Translations under genes and position numbers: made by a program
The notes under the pieces: generated by a model
Databases searched by the model: none
What the model saw: the letters and a program-made list of their open reading frames with translations, nothing else
What the model was told of the DNA's origin: nothing
NCBI GenBank assembly: GCA_945869715.1
Contig: CAMBPP010000067.1
Span: 1 to 7,860 of the forward strand
Length of the DNA: 7,860 nucleotides
Direction of reading: 5' to 3'
Source: Bifidobacterium breve
Lineage (GTDB): Bacteria; Actinomycetota; Acidimicrobiia; Acidimicrobiales; Ilumatobacteraceae
Shown here: positions 1 through 6,052 of the stretch, piece by piece
How positions within the stretch are numbered: the stretch's first letter is position 1
How the letters are laid out: each line of letters begins with the position of its first letter

Positions 1-156
1 CTCGACGGGCTTACTGTCGATTGCGGCTCATGGTGGTTCAACCTGCGCCCCTCGAATACTGAACCGTTATTGCGGCTCAACCTCGAGGCCGGAAACCGTG
101 ACGAATGTGATCAGCGTGTATCAGAAGTGCTTTCGCTCATTACTCAGAACGCGTAG
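1..156 (+). CDS. manB: Phosphomannomutase/phosphoglucomutase, C-terminal end (5' truncated by window)
   Basis: This is the last 51 codons of an alpha-D-phosphohexomutase, open at the window's left edge and ending at TAG 154-156. The fragment contains RPSNTEPLLRLNLEA at fragment residues 16-30. That is the phosphate-binding loop of domain 4 (R-x-S-N-T-E-P), which grips the substrate phosphate and is diagnostic of the family. Enzymes of this family interconvert hexose 6-phosphate and 1-phosphate, supplying mannose-1-phosphate or glucose-1-phosphate for cell-envelope glycans and GDP-mannose in the cytoplasm. The catalytic phosphoserine, metal-binding and sugar-binding loops lie outside the window, so substrate preference cannot be read here. 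ManB rather than GlmM or Pgm is inferred from the neighbouring Trm112-like gene and ahcY, a setting often seen in actinobacteria. The gap to the next gene is 35 bases on the same strand, so co-transcription is plausible. Confidence 0.85.
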   Translation, partial: LDGLTVDCGSWWFNLRPSNTEPLLRLNLEAGNRDECDQRVSEVLSLITQNA

Positions 157-191
157 CAGTAACCCCAGCAAATGTTGGCTAGTGTAGAAGC

Positions 192-431
192 ATGTCGTTA
201 AACGCAAAATTGTTAGAAATTCTGGCCTGCCCGGAAGACAAAGGCCCACTGTTCTATGTGGAATCCGAGTCGGTTCTCTACAACAACCGTTTACAGCGCA
301 TCTACGACGTGAAAGCGGGCATCCCTGTCATGCTCATCTCTGAATCACGCACTGTCGATGCTGGCGAACACGCTCGCATCATGGCAAAAATCACCGCAGA
401 AGACATTCAACCCACCTTTACTGCGCACTAG
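192..431 (+). CDS. Trm112/UPF0434 (YcaR)-like small protein with degenerate zinc site
   Basis: This 79-residue protein is within the usual size of the Trm112-like family (about 60-80 residues). The family signature is visible: LLEILACPEDKGPL at residues 7-20, then RIYDVKAGIPVMLISE at 36-51, matching the common 'ACP.x.G.L ... YP(I/V)..GIPV(M/L)L' pattern. Zinc-binding members carry two cysteine pairs. Here only Cys13 remains: the partner of the first pair is Asp16 and the second pair is absent (region VLYNNRLQR). It therefore probably does not bind zinc like the eukaryotic methyltransferase activator Trm112. Its role is unknown. A partner-stabilising function is a guess from the family. It lies 35 bases after the phosphomannomutase on the same strand. 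The ATG start at 192 gives the normal family N-terminus, but I see no convincing ribosome binding site (AGAAG ends one base before it). Confidence 0.82.
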   Translation: MSLNAKLLEILACPEDKGPLFYVESESVLYNNRLQRIYDVKAGIPVMLISESRTVDAGEHARIMAKITAEDIQPTFTAH

Positions 432-441
432 TATTTACCAG

Positions 442-490
442 TCGGGCTGAAAGACCGGAGCCAGCAGGCCCCAGCCCGAGTACTTTCCTT
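442..490 (+). terminator. Candidate terminator or structured leader before ahcY
   Basis: Eleven bases past the Trm112-like stop, TCGGGCT (442-448) pairs perfectly with AGCCCGA (473-479). Inside, GG-A-GCC (457-462) pairs with GGC-C-CC (467-472) around an AGCA loop, with one A/C mismatch and an 8-base bulge at 449-456. A T-rich stretch (481-490, TACTTTCCTT) follows, continuing as TTATAT. The simplest reading is an intrinsic terminator for the manB/Trm112 unit. A possible -10-like TATATC at 492-497 would place the ahcY start site downstream of the hairpin and fits that reading. A cis-regulatory leader of ahcY is the alternative. It does not resemble the SAH riboswitch as I know it. The pairing is seen; the function is inferred. 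Confidence 0.4.
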
Positions 491-507
491 TTATATCGGC
501 AGTTCCC

Positions 508-513
508 GAAAGG
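508..513 (+). promoter_or_regulatory. Ribosome binding site of ahcY
   Basis: GAAAGG lies 7 bases before ATG 521, which is good Shine-Dalgarno spacing. It fixes the ahcY start at 521, and this start gives the expected family N-terminus. It is the clearest ribosome binding site in the window; most other genes here have weak or no such match. Confidence 0.6.
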
Positions 514-520
514 CTCCTCC

Positions 521-1978
521 ATGTCTACAAATAGCTCCTTTGCAAAACGCGGTGATTTCCGTGTTGCAGATCTTGCGCTTGCACCATTTGGCCGCAAGGA
601 AATTCATCTTGCCGAACACGAAATGCCAGGCCTTCGCGCACTGCGCAAAGAGTTCGGGCCGACAAAGCCATTGAAGGGTTGCCGCATTTCTGGTTCATTG
701 CATATGACCATTCAGACGGCAGTCCTCATTGAGACCCTTGTAGAGCTGGGCGCAGAAGTGCGTTGGGCAAGTTGCAACATTTTCTCTACTCAAGACCATG
801 CAGCCGCTGCAGTAGTAGTTGGTCCTAATGGCACAGCAGAAGACCCACAGGGTGTTCCTTGTTATGCATGGAAGGGTGAAACTCTTGAAGAGTATTGGTG
901 GTGCACCGATCAGATGATGACTTGGCCCGATGGCGATGGCCCAAACATGATTCTCGACGACGGTGGCGACGCAACCATGCTCGTTCACAAAGGTGTTGAG
1001 TTCGAAAAATCGGGAATTGTTCCCGACCCCACCTCAGCAGCAAACCCCGAGTTCGCCATTGTGCTCGGCTTATTGCAGCGCAGCTTGAAGTCGGAGCCAC
1101 AAAAGTGGACCACTATGGCCAAAGGCATTAAGGGCGTTACCGAAGAAACCACCACAGGTGTGAAGCGTTTGTACAAAATGTCAGAGAATAATGAACTTTT
1201 GTTCCCTGCCATCAACGTGAACGACAGTGTGACCAAGAGTAAATTCGACAACCTCTACGGTTGTCGCCATTCACTCATTGACGCCATTAACCGCGCCACC
1301 GACGTCATGATTGCCGGAAAGCTCGCAGTTGTATGTGGTTACGGTGACGTAGGTAAGGGTTGTGCTCAAAGTTTGCGCGGTCAAGGTGCTCGAGTCATCG
1401 TCACAGAAATTGACCCCATCAACGCATTGCAGGCAGCAATGGAAGGGTATGAAGTCAATACTCTCGAATCAGTTGTTGGGCAAGCAGATATTTTTGTTAC
1501 TGCAACAGGTAACGAAGCCATTGTTGACGTGACACACATGTCGAGAATGAAACACAATGCCATCGTGTGCAACATCGGCCACTTCGATAACGAAATCGAT
1601 ATGGCTGGTTTGGCCCGTAGCGGTGCAACACGCGATGAGCTGAAAGCCGGCACAGACCTGTGGTCATTCCCCGATGGCCATGCTGTCATTGTTTTGGCAG
1701 AAGGTCGTTTGGTGAACTTGGGTTGCGCAACAGGTCATCCAAGCTTCGTAATGAGCTGCTCGTTCACCAACCAAGTCATAGCTCAAATTGAGTTGTTCAA
1801 CTACACCGAAAAGTACCCGCTTGGTGTTTATGTTTTGCCAAAAAAACTTGATGAGAAAGTTGCTGCATTGCATCTCGATGCTCTCGGTGTTGTACTCACA
1901 CAGATGAACGATGTGCAGGCTGAATACTTGGGTATCGACCCAGCGGGCCCATTCAAGCCCGAGAACTACCGCTACTAA
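521..1978 (+). CDS. ahcY: S-adenosylhomocysteinase (adenosylhomocysteinase, EC 3.13.2.1)
   Basis: Cytoplasmic NAD-dependent enzyme that reversibly splits S-adenosylhomocysteine into adenosine and homocysteine, removing the inhibitor of methyltransferases and feeding methionine recycling. The protein has 485 residues, full length for the long bacterial form. Substrate-domain motifs include SGSLHMTIQTAVL (57-69) and NMILDDGGD (142-150). Residues matching the human catalytic set D131, E156, K186, D190 and C195 are D147, E209, K239, D243 and C248. About 37 extra residues between DDGGD and EETTTG relative to the human enzyme are the insertion typical of mycobacterial-type enzymes. The NAD Rossmann loop CGYGDVGKG is at 272-280, GHFDNEIDM at 353-361, and the conserved tail ends KPENYRY. 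NLYGCRHSLID (His250 where many enzymes have Glu) also matches the actinobacterial form as I recall it. An 89-base gap precedes it, so it probably has its own promoter. It converges on the next gene with 7 bases between stops. Confidence 0.98.
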   Translation: MSTNSSFAKRGDFRVADLALAPFGRKEIHLAEHEMPGLRALRKEFGPTKPLKGCRISGSLHMTIQTAVLIETLVELGAEVRWASCNIFSTQDHAAAAVVVGPNGTAEDPQGVPCYAWKGETLEEYWWCTDQMMTWPDGDGPNMILDDGGDATMLVHKGVEFEKSGIVPDPTSAANPEFAIVLGLLQRSLKSEPQKWTTMAKGIKGVTEETTTGVKRLYKMSENNELLFPAINVNDSVTKSKFDNLYGCRHSLIDAINRATDVMIAGKLAVVCGYGDVGKGCAQSLRGQGARVIVTEIDPINALQAAMEGYEVNTLESVVGQADIFVTATGNEAIVDVTHMSRMKHNAIVCNIGHFDNEIDMAGLARSGATRDELKAGTDLWSFPDGHAVIVLAEGRLVNLGCATGHPSFVMSCSFTNQVIAQIELFNYTEKYPLGVYVLPKKLDEKVAALHLDALGVVLTQMNDVQAEYLGIDPAGPFKPENYRY

Positions 1979-1985
1979 ATAACAC

Positions 1986-2639
1986 TTACATTTCGAGTGC
2001 TTGCCCCGTCGCTGAATCATTCAGCGACGGGGACATGCGCAGTGCGAGGAGCGCTTTTTGTACGAGTGGTCCAATGCCAAAGGCAAAGACAAAAGTTCCG
2101 AGCCCTATTGAGCCACCTAGAAAGAGTCCGACAACTAGTACTGCGATTTCAACAGTGGTACGGGCGAGGCGGATAGAGATACCAAAGCGTTTGTTTAATC
2201 CGAGCATGAGGCCATCTCGCGGTCCCGACCCAAGTTCTGCGCCAATGTACAGCCCTGAGCCAAAGGCAATAAAGAGCATTCCCGCAATGAGATATGCCAC
2301 GCGAGCAACGATGAGGTCGGAGTTCGGAAGCAGATCTTCCATCACGTTTTCGACGAGACCAATTTGGACGGCGTTCATAATGGTGCCAATGCCGGGCTTC
2401 ATGCGCAGTGGAATCCAGGCGAGCAGCAGTACCACTCCAACAATAATGATGACCGTGCCCATTTTGATGTTGGCTTTTTCGCTAATGCCCTGATGCAGCA
2501 CGTCCCATGGTGGAACACCTAGGTTGCTGTGTACAAAGCAGGCAATTCCGGCACCAAAGCAAAATAGCCCGGCAGCACAACGAGCAATTCGTTCAGCAAA
2601 TCGCTCGCGCAGGGGTCGAGGAGTGCTCGTTGAAGGCAT
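1986..2639 (-). CDS. YczE/YyaS-family integral membrane protein
   Basis: A 217-residue hydrophobic protein, the only minus-strand gene here. It reads as about five membrane segments: roughly 20-38, 60-79, 111-134, 160-178 and 180-199, with a weaker amphipathic stretch near 84-98. Two related motifs stand out: LGVPPWDVLHQGIS (40-53), following the first segment, and GAELGSGPRDGLMLGL (133-148), following the third. This 'LG.GPwD.l..G' repeat with G-P-R-D-G-L is characteristic of the YczE/YyaS group (COG2364). The cargo or reaction is unknown. Family members are annotated as putative transporters or membrane regulators, and none of the motifs here is catalytic. ATG at 2639 is the only Met before the first segment, and no clear ribosome binding site precedes it. 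The basic N-terminus (R8-R20) should face the cytoplasm. It diverges from the ComF gene and converges on ahcY, so it is a single-gene unit. Its last codons overlap a perfect hairpin. Confidence 0.88.
   Translation of the reverse strand: MPSTSTPRPLRERFAERIARCAAGLFCFGAGIACFVHSNLGVPPWDVLHQGISEKANIKMGTVIIIVGVVLLLAWIPLRMKPGIGTIMNAVQIGLVENVMEDLLPNSDLIVARVAYLIAGMLFIAFGSGLYIGAELGSGPRDGLMLGLNKRFGISIRLARTTVEIAVLVVGLFLGGSIGLGTFVFAFGIGPLVQKALLALRMSPSLNDSATGQALEM
2004..2032. terminator. Perfect 13-bp hairpin between convergent ahcY and YczE-family gene
   Basis: CCCCGTCGCTGAA (2004-2016) and TTCAGCGACGGGG (2020-2032) are exact reverse complements around a 3-base TCA loop. The hairpin begins 25 bases after the ahcY stop and lies inside the minus-strand gene, where it encodes about residues 203-212 (SPSLNDSATG). 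No T-run follows on either strand, so it is not a textbook intrinsic terminator. U-tract-less hairpins have been proposed as terminators in actinobacteria, and its position between converging genes suits a bidirectional terminator or RNA 3'-end stabiliser. The pairing is certain; the function is inferred. Confidence 0.6.
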
Positions 2640-2686
2640 TGGCGAATGTTACTGCCATCAACTTCACGCAATGCACACAATAAAAG
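2640..2686. promoter_or_regulatory. Divergent intergenic region between YczE-family gene and ComF-family gene
   Basis: These 47 bases separate the two divergent start codons and must hold the 5' signals of both genes if the annotated starts are right. Weak matches are visible: TTACTG at 2649-2654, and an A/T-rich CACAATAAAA at 2676-2685 immediately before the GTG start of ComF. Their spacing (21 bases) is too long for a standard sigma-70-type promoter, so I do not assign specific boxes. In frame 1 the segment also reads a cysteine-rich peptide, described in the findings. Confidence 0.3.
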
Positions 2687-3232
2687 GTGTTCACACGAAA
2701 GTCTGCACTTATTGCTCAAATTCCAGATAAAGCAACTCTGCCATTTTATGTCAGTGCCGCTGCCGTGTTCGAAGGAGATGTGCGAACGGCGGTGATCTCA
2801 TTGAAATATCGCAACCAGCGTCAGTTCGCTAAGCCACTCGCACAGCTAGTGGCAGATGCAATTTTGCGTGAACGCGCAATGAACTATGACTTCGATTACG
2901 TCACATGGGCACCCACAACAACTCAACATCTTCGACAACGTGGAATGGATCATGCAGAACTCATTGCACGTGAAGTGGGTAAACAATTGGGTATACCAGT
3001 TAAAAATCTGTTGCGCAGAATGACACATGAAACGCAAACACACAGATCACGCCAACAGCGCCTCATAGGACCCACTTTCCGAGCGCATTCACTTGCAGCG
3101 GGCCGCAAAGTCCTGGTGGTAGATGACGTCGTGACAACAGGGGCAACTTTGCATGGAGTTCGGCGCGCATTTCGCAGTATTGGGGTGGAATTAGTGGAAT
3201 GCTGGGCGGTCGCCGCGACCCCTAGCAGGTAG
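2687..3232 (+). CDS. ComF-family phosphoribosyltransferase-like protein, lacking N-terminal zinc finger
   Basis: A 181-residue type I phosphoribosyltransferase-fold protein. The PRPP-binding motif VLVVDDVVTTGATL is at 142-155. The ComF-type front is present: FEGDVRTAVISLKYRNQRQFAKPLA (28-52) and YVTWAPTT..HLRQRGMDHAELIA (71-94), then L..RMTHETQTHRSRQQR (109-125). ComF homologues act in DNA uptake and recombination in competent bacteria, but in actinobacteria the role is unproven. Most members start with a cysteine-rich zinc finger; this reading frame has only one cysteine (C172) and starts directly at the fold. An in-frame TAA at 2681-2683 precludes a longer version in this frame. The GTG at 2687 is the first possible start; AAAAGG overlaps it, so no properly spaced ribosome binding site exists and the true start is uncertain. 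It lies 12 bases before secA and probably shares its transcript. Neighbour order comF-secA is common in actinobacteria, usually with hpf between. Confidence 0.85.
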   Translation: MFTRKSALIAQIPDKATLPFYVSAAAVFEGDVRTAVISLKYRNQRQFAKPLAQLVADAILRERAMNYDFDYVTWAPTTTQHLRQRGMDHAELIAREVGKQLGIPVKNLLRRMTHETQTHRSRQQRLIGPTFRAHSLAAGRKVLVVDDVVTTGATLHGVRRAFRSIGVELVECWAVAATPSR

Positions 3233-3244
3233 CATTTCGCCCTA

Positions 3245-6028
3245 ATGAGTATTCTTGATCGCGTTCTACGGGCCGGCGAAGGCAAAAAGGTTAAGGCCCT
3301 CGAAGGTCTTGTTCCGGAAATCAATGCCCTCGAGGTGTCTATTGCTGCATTGTCTGACGACGCCTTGCGCGGTAAGACCGATGAGTTCCGCCAGCGCATC
3401 GCCAATGGCGAATCACTTGAAGATCTTTTAACCGAGTCATTTGCCGTCATGCGTGAAGCCGGACAGCGCGTGCTTGGGCAGCGGCACTACGACGTGCAAC
3501 TCATGGGCGGGGCAGCATTGCACTTTGGCTGGATCTCCGAAATGAAAACTGGCGAAGGAAAAACTCTTGTATCTACCTTGCCGGCATACCTCAATGGCCT
3601 GTCGGGCAATGGTGTGCATCTTGTTACTGTCAACGACTATTTGGCGCGACGCGACTCAGAGTGGATGGGTCGCGTACACCGCTGGCTAGGTCTCAGCATT
3701 GGTCTTGTGGTTCCAGGTCACCGCGAATCACCACAGCAAAAACGTGAAGACTACGCAGCCGATATTACCTACGGCACCAACAACGAATTTGGTTTCGATT
3801 ATCTGCGCGACAACATGGCCGGTTCGTTGGAGGAAAAAGTTCAGCGCGGTCATAACTTCGCCATCGTTGACGAAGTTGACTCCATTCTCATCGATGAGGC
3901 ACGTACCCCGCTCATTATTTCAGGTCGCTTAGCCGATGCTGCACAGTTGTATTACAGGTTCGCCTCGGTGGTGCGGGCACTCACACGTGATGTTGACTAC
4001 GAAGTTGATGAAGCGAAGCGCACAGTGGTTCCAACTGAAGAAGGAATTGAAAAAGTTGAGGCCCAACTTGGTGTGGGCAACCTGTACGACGGAGTGCAGC
4101 AAAACTTGGTGCATCAGTTACAAGTGGCATTGAAAGCGAAAGAACTGTACAAGCGCGATAAGGACTACATCATCCAAGGTGGTGAGGTAAAAATTGTCGA
4201 CGAATTTACGGGTCGCATTCTTGAAGGTCGTCGCTGGAGCGAAGGTATTCACCAAGCAATTGAGGCCAAAGAAGGCGTCAAAATTAAAGAGGAAAACCAA
4301 ACTCTTGCCACCATTACCTTGCAGAACTACTTCCGCATGTATAAAAAACTTTCTGGAATGACGGGTACTGCTCAAACTGAAGCAGCAGAACTCGTCAACA
4401 CATATCAGCTGGCAGTTGTTTCTATTCCAACAAACAAAACTGTGAAGCGCCTCGATCAGGCCGATCTCATTTACAAAAATGAAGACGCAAAGTTTGCTGC
4501 CGTGGTTGAAGAAATTGTTGAGAAAAACAAGAACGGTCAGCCGGTTCTTGTCGGCACCATCAGCGTGGAAAAGAGCGAGCAGCTTTCGCGCCAATTAAAC
4601 AAGCGCGGTATTAAGCACGAAGTGTTGAATGCAAAGCAGCACAGCCGAGAAGCGCACATTGTTACTCAAGCTGGTCGCATAGGTGCAGTAACTGTTGCAA
4701 CCAACATGGCTGGGCGTGGTGTCGACATTCTTTTGGGCGGAAACCCCGAGGGTCTCGCTCGCCAAGCAGTACTCTCCGAAGGTTTTTCAGAAGAAACTCT
4801 GCTCGATGAGTTCGCCCTTCCTGTTCCATTGGCTCAGATGCCTGCCGACTTCCAAAGCTCTCGCGCCACGGCACAAGCCCGATATGCGTCTTTGTCAGAG
4901 CAATTCAAGGCACAGTGCACGGCAGAAGGCGATGAAGTTCGTGCTGCTGGTGGGCTTTTTGTATTGGGTACAGAACGCCATGAAAGCCGTCGTATTGACA
5001 ATCAGTTGCGTGGTCGTGCCGGTCGTCAAGGCGACCCAGGTGAGAGTCGCTTCTATTTGTCACTCGACGACGAGCTCTTACGTTTGTTCGCAACAGGTGC
5101 ACTCAGTTGGGTCATGTCTCGCGCATTGCCCGACGACGAAGCAATTGAAGCAAAAATGGTTACTAAGGCCATTGAACGTGCGCAAAGCACGGTAGAGCAA
5201 CGCAACGGAGAAATTCGTAAGAACGTTCTCAAATACGACGAGGTCATGAACGAGCAGCGCAAGGTTATTTACATGCGCCGCGACCAAATTCTCGACGGCC
5301 TCGACCTGCACGCCGCCGCAATGGAGTATCTCTCAGAGGCTGTCGATTCTCTTATTGCTGCATATTGCGTGAGTGAAGCCGACGACGAATGGGACCTCGA
5401 CGGACTTACTCGCGACCTCGCCACCTACTGGCCTACAACAGTTGCGGTTTCTCTTCTCGAGCAAGCCTCGTCAACCGACAATATTTACGACCTCGTCATG
5501 GCCGATGCTGCAGTGTTCTACAAGCAACGCGAAGAACAACTTGGCGAAACGGTCATGCGTGAAATTGAACGTCAGGTCATGTTGCGTATTATTGACCAAC
5601 GCTGGCGCGAACATCTTGAAGAGATGGACTACCTGCAAGAGGGCATCAACCTGCGCGCTATGGGCCAAAAAGACCCGCTCACCGAATGGCAACGTGAGGG
5701 CTACGACATGTTCGGGTCTCTCATGAAGGGCATTGCACAAGATTTCGTGAAGTACGTGATGCATGTGGAAGTGGTGTCCGACGATGCTGCAGGAACCACT
5801 GTGCAAAACATCCGCCAAACCTCTTCCGACGACGACACATCTTCTGGCTTCGATGTGGCTGCTGCCTCAGCAATTGCCGATGGTGAATTGCCACCCGAGG
5901 CCGCGCCTGTTCGTGCGGTCAGCAACACGCCAGTAGTGAAAAGCGAATTCGATAAAACTCCTCGCAATGCGCCGTGCCCTTGTGGCTCGGGCAAAAAATT
6001 CAAGGTGTGTCACGGCAAAACTGCCTGA
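3245..6028 (+). CDS. secA: Protein translocase motor subunit SecA
   Basis: The 927-residue ATPase that pushes preproteins through SecYEG at the cytoplasmic membrane. The start MSILDRVLRAGEGKK is the usual SecA N-terminus. Nucleotide-binding domain 1 has Walker A MKTGEGKT (100-107) and the DEAD-like Walker B in FAIVDEVDSILIDEARTPLI (205-224), with the preprotein-binding domain inserted after it (about 225-365). YKKLSGMTGTAQTEA is at 366-380. Nucleotide-binding domain 2 has TNMAGRGVDILLGG (486-499) and QLRGRAGRQGDPG (587-599), carrying the arginine finger. The helical scaffold and two-helix finger follow (about 630-840, including DQRWREHLEEMDYLQEGI). An acidic Ser/Asp-rich linker (about 845-905) leads to the C-terminal SEC-C zinc motif CPCGSGKKFKVCHG (911-924; ligands C911, C913, C922, H923). 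The intact length and zinc tail indicate the housekeeping SecA1, not accessory SecA2. The ribosome site is weak (AGG about 15 bases upstream); translation may be coupled to the ComF gene. Confidence 0.99.
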   Translation: MSILDRVLRAGEGKKVKALEGLVPEINALEVSIAALSDDALRGKTDEFRQRIANGESLEDLLTESFAVMREAGQRVLGQRHYDVQLMGGAALHFGWISEMKTGEGKTLVSTLPAYLNGLSGNGVHLVTVNDYLARRDSEWMGRVHRWLGLSIGLVVPGHRESPQQKREDYAADITYGTNNEFGFDYLRDNMAGSLEEKVQRGHNFAIVDEVDSILIDEARTPLIISGRLADAAQLYYRFASVVRALTRDVDYEVDEAKRTVVPTEEGIEKVEAQLGVGNLYDGVQQNLVHQLQVALKAKELYKRDKDYIIQGGEVKIVDEFTGRILEGRRWSEGIHQAIEAKEGVKIKEENQTLATITLQNYFRMYKKLSGMTGTAQTEAAELVNTYQLAVVSIPTNKTVKRLDQADLIYKNEDAKFAAVVEEIVEKNKNGQPVLVGTISVEKSEQLSRQLNKRGIKHEVLNAKQHSREAHIVTQAGRIGAVTVATNMAGRGVDILLGGNPEGLARQAVLSEGFSEETLLDEFALPVPLAQMPADFQSSRATAQARYASLSEQFKAQCTAEGDEVRAAGGLFVLGTERHESRRIDNQLRGRAGRQGDPGESRFYLSLDDELLRLFATGALSWVMSRALPDDEAIEAKMVTKAIERAQSTVEQRNGEIRKNVLKYDEVMNEQRKVIYMRRDQILDGLDLHAAAMEYLSEAVDSLIAAYCVSEADDEWDLDGLTRDLATYWPTTVAVSLLEQASSTDNIYDLVMADAAVFYKQREEQLGETVMREIERQVMLRIIDQRWREHLEEMDYLQEGINLRAMGQKDPLTEWQREGYDMFGSLMKGIAQDFVKYVMHVEVVSDDAAGTTVQNIRQTSSDDDTSSGFDVAAASAIADGELPPEAAPVRAVSNTPVVKSEFDKTPRNAPCPCGSGKKFKVCHGKTA

Positions 6029-6052
6029 CACCGAACCAAGGCTCTTCTCACT

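Noticed and set aside
166..179. Inverted repeat CCAGCA/TGTTGG before the Trm112-like gene
   Set aside because: It has one G-T wobble and only two loop bases, so it cannot fold as a normal hairpin. It is too short to call an operator.
432..520. SAH or SAM riboswitch ahead of ahcY
   Set aside because: I looked for the conserved cores of the SAH and SAM-IV classes as I know them and found no match. Only a bulged stem-loop and a T-rich run are present.
2035..2493. A 152-residue plus-strand open frame opposite the YczE-family gene
   Set aside because: It is rich in Ser, Pro, Arg and Ile with no family resemblance, and it lies wholly antisense to a clear membrane protein with conserved motifs. 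It is the shadow of that gene.
2649..2681. A -35/-10 pair (TTACTG and CACAAT) for the ComF gene
   Set aside because: The spacing of 21 bases is outside the usual 16-19 and neither box is close to consensus.
4118..4594. Minus-strand open frame of 158 residues within secA (also 2950-3450, 1381-1689 and 6010-6588)
   Set aside because: All lie antisense to genes with unmistakable motifs and show low-complexity or unrecognisable translations. They have no ribosome sites and no spacing logic.
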